NCBI GenBank assembly: GCA_947085305.1
Contig: CAMTVV010000240.1
Coordinates: 1-7,437 of the forward strand
Length of the DNA: 7,437 nucleotides
Direction: 5' to 3'
Source of the DNA: JAMCQB01 sp947085305
GTDB taxonomy: Bacteria; Nitrospirota; Thermodesulfovibrionia; Thermodesulfovibrionales; UBA9159
Part shown: one piece after another, positions 5,832-7,437 of the stretch
Position numbering within the stretch: the first letter of the stretch is position 1
How the letters are laid out: each line of letters opens with the position of its first letter
The notes under the pieces: model-generated
What the model was told of the DNA's origin: nothing
The model's input: the letters and a program-made list of their open reading frames with translations, nothing else
Databases searched by the model: none
Position numbers and translations under genes: made by a program

Positions 5832-5835
5832 GGAG
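5832..5835 (+). promoter_or_regulatory. Shine-Dalgarno of the endonuclease gene
   Basis: GGAG lies 6 nt before ATG 5842, fixing the start of the endonuclease reading frame. In contrast to pyrE and the TPR gene, this gene uses a normal leader. Confidence 0.65.
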
Positions 5836-5841
5836 AATGAC

Positions 5842-6473
5842 ATGCAAAAACTCACAGTCAATCTTTTAATGATTGAGGCCAAAGCTTTCGCCGAAAGAGA
5901 ATCGGGACACAAAGAAAAGTCGCTTTTCGGCGTGACGGATGGCAAGGCCGTTGGCACTTAGAAGCTCTTCAAAAGAAGTACGAATACGGACGAGGCTCAT
6001 CGGCGAAAGGGATAGACTTTCCTCAATTGGATGTAGACATAAAGGTGACCAGCATACGTCAACCACAATCCTCCTGCCCTTTTAAATCCGCTCGCCAAAA
6101 AATATATGGACTCGGCTATTCACTTTTAGTCTTTGTTTATGACAAAAAGGACGACCGGAAAACACGGACTGCGACCTTGGATATCAGGCATGTTATCTTC
6201 ATCGAAAGCAGTCAGACGGGGGACTTTCAGACTACGACAGGAATCCTTAAAATATTGGTCAATAACGGCAATGCGGATGATCTTGTCGCATTCATGGCGG
6301 AGCGTTTTTTGCCGGTGGACGAGATTCAAGCTGCGGAATTCGCGAAAGAAATCCTCAAAACCAGACCGAAAGTCGGCTATCTGACCATTTCAAACGCACT
6401 GCAGTGGCGGCTTCAGTACGCCCGGGTCATTGAGCAGGCAGGACAAGTTGGCGGTGTTCAGCGCATTGTATGA
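5842..6473 (+). pseudogene. Type II restriction endonuclease, PD-(D/E)XK type, broken by a -1 frameshift
   Basis: Two frames together make a 210-aa nuclease. The first, 5842-5958, encodes 39 aa (MQKLTVNLLMIEAKAF ... TDGKAVGT) and stops at TAG 5959-5961. The second continues from about 5958 to the stop at 6473 with LEALQKKYEYGRGSSAK and so on. One extra T at 5958-5959 (ACTTTAGAA instead of ACTTAGAA) would restore one frame. The rebuilt protein has PD-(D/E)XK features: helix Glu41, Asp59 in GIDFP, and Asp66-Ile-Lys68 in DVDIKVTS, then QPQSSCPFKSARQKIYGLGYSLLVFVYDK. A good Shine-Dalgarno precedes the start and the methyltransferase gene overlaps the stop, so it is the R gene of an R-M pair. Specificity is not recognised. 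The break may be a real inactivating mutation or a sequencing error; there is no slippery heptamer for programmed shifting. Confidence 0.82.
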
Positions 6474-7437
6474 TGATCAAAAAGACTAAAATTGAATTCG
6501 GAGATTTTCAGACTCCTTGTGATTTGGCTGACGCGGTTGCGACATTCCTCCGCGACGCGGGTTTTTCGCCAGCCGCTGTCGTAGAACCGACGTGCGGCCA
6601 TGGCAGTTTTGCGATTGCGGCACATGATGTTTTTCCCAAAGCGCGTCAGATATTTGTTTTTGACATTAATGAAGCTTATATTTCCGCTTTGCGAAAAAAG
6701 GTCCGCGATGCAAACGGCGTTCATTGGCATGTGTCCCGGCAGGATTTCTTCACTTACAATTGGAAAGAGTTTTTCGCGACGTTTCGCGGTAAAATTCTTG
6801 TCCTTGGGAATCCTCCCTGGGTTACCAATGCCGCTCTTGGGGCATTGGGAAGCGACAATCTTCCTGAGAAAACGAACTTCCAAAATCACGTTGGTTTTGC
6901 CGCTAAAACAGGCAAGGCCAATTTTGATATTTCAGAATGGATGTTGATCAAACTCCTCGAAGCTCTCGATGGCCAATGTGGTAGTCTGGCTATGCTCTGT
7001 AAGACTTCGACCGCGCGGAAAGTGCTCAGGCATGGCTGGCTCAATCGGTTTAATATCGGTAAGGCAAGCCTTCATTTGATAGACGCTGCTAAGCATTTCG
7101 GCGTTTCGGTTGATGCTTGTTTGCTGATTGTTCACACCGGCGTTCCTGACCTGTCGTCTACGGCAGGTGTGTATGCAGACCTTTCTTTCGATAATAAACT
7201 GACGACATTCGGCCTCATCGGTCGTAACTTGGTCGCGGACGTTGACGAATATCACCGGCTGCGGGATCTCGACGGGGTCGCCTATTACACATGGCGCTCC
7301 GGCGTGAAACACGATGCGGCATCTGTCATGGAGTTTAGTAAGTCCGGCGATACGCTGGTCAACGGGTTCGGTGAACACATTAAGCTTGAGCCGACTTACC
7401 TCTATCCACTGTTAAAGTCTTCCGATCTCGCCAATGA
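6470..7437 (+). CDS. Type II DNA adenine-type methyltransferase, C-terminus beyond window
   Basis: The first 322 codons of a SAM-dependent DNA methyltransferase, open to the window end. SAM-binding motif I is VEPTCGHGSF (38-47), followed by the acidic IFVFDINEAY strand end. Catalytic motif IV is NPPW (114-117), the amino-methyltransferase form common in N6-adenine enzymes; N4-cytosine is less likely but not excluded. After it comes NAALGALGSDNLPEKTNFQ and later GKANFDISEWML, a pattern shared by R-M system enzymes of this type. The closing EPTYLYPLLKSSDLAN suggests a target-recognition segment is being entered. The start is ATG 6470, overlapping the endonuclease stop by 4 nt (ATGA), or ATG 6473 with one base of overlap. 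No strong Shine-Dalgarno is seen, so translation is probably coupled. The sequence shows no defect. Confidence 0.92.
   Translation, partial: MMIKKTKIEFGDFQTPCDLADAVATFLRDAGFSPAAVVEPTCGHGSFAIAAHDVFPKARQIFVFDINEAYISALRKKVRDANGVHWHVSRQDFFTYNWKEFFATFRGKILVLGNPPWVTNAALGALGSDNLPEKTNFQNHVGFAAKTGKANFDISEWMLIKLLEALDGQCGSLAMLCKTSTARKVLRHGWLNRFNIGKASLHLIDAAKHFGVSVDACLLIVHTGVPDLSSTAGVYADLSFDNKLTTFGLIGRNLVADVDEYHRLRDLDGVAYYTWRSGVKHDAASVMEFSKSGDTLVNGFGEHIKLEPTYLYPLLKSSDLAN

Noticed and set aside
5953..5961. Programmed -1 frameshifting at GGCACTTAG in the endonuclease gene
   Set aside because: No X-XXY-YYZ slippery heptamer and no obvious stimulatory hairpin; a single-base deletion or sequencing error is simpler.
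5866..6066. Minus-strand 66-codon ORF and other short frames across 6126-7378
   Set aside because: These are antisense or out-of-frame shadows of the endonuclease and methyltransferase genes with no recognisable domains or translation signals.
7418..7428. Second adapter-like string TCTTCCGATCT near the window end
   Set aside because: Only 11 bases match the adapter, the base before differs, and the methyltransferase frame reads through it sensibly (LLKSSDLAN). Judged a chance match.

Overview
The window looks like one end of an assembled bacterial contig. Bases 1-28 are the 3' part of the Illumina TruSeq read-1 adapter, so biological sequence starts at about base 29. Gene content fits a Gram-negative-type bacterium with an envelope and periplasm: an OppD-like ABC ATPase, an OmpR/BaeS-type two-component system, and a secreted PepSY-like protein. 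The style of the TPR, NYN and small secreted proteins reminds me of Nitrospirota or Desulfobacterota, but that is an impression, not a demonstrated placement.

Layout. Seven intact or end-truncated genes lie on the minus strand from about 5554 down to 29. Reading in their own direction they are: orotate phosphoribosyltransferase (pyrE); a YacP/NYN-type RNase-like protein; a PAP2 (Aur1-like) membrane protein; an OmpR-family response regulator; its sensor histidine kinase; a small secreted PepSY-like protein; a six-TPR protein; and the start of an OppD/DppD-type ABC ATPase that runs into the adapter. From pyrE to the kinase the spacings are +11, -1, -38 and -11 nt, so these five genes look like one translationally coupled unit. 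The small secreted gene follows after 92 nt and has its own possible -10 box. The TPR and ABC genes form a second unit with its own strong sigma70-type promoter.

On the plus strand, diverging from pyrE, is a type II restriction-modification cassette: an endonuclease gene broken by a one-base frameshift, overlapped by an intact adenine-type methyltransferase gene that runs off the window end. It is probably an acquired module next to pyrE.

The most interesting points are these. The NYN gene has no ATG, GTG, TTG or CTG start and appears to begin at an AUU codon behind a good Shine-Dalgarno. The pyrE and TPR promoters both place the -10 box only 7-8 nt before the ATG, implying leaderless mRNAs. 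The restriction enzyme is frameshifted while its methyltransferase stays open. Nothing here is clearly a wholly new defence or mobile system. The unusual signals concern translation initiation, tight gene overlap and a decaying R-M pair.
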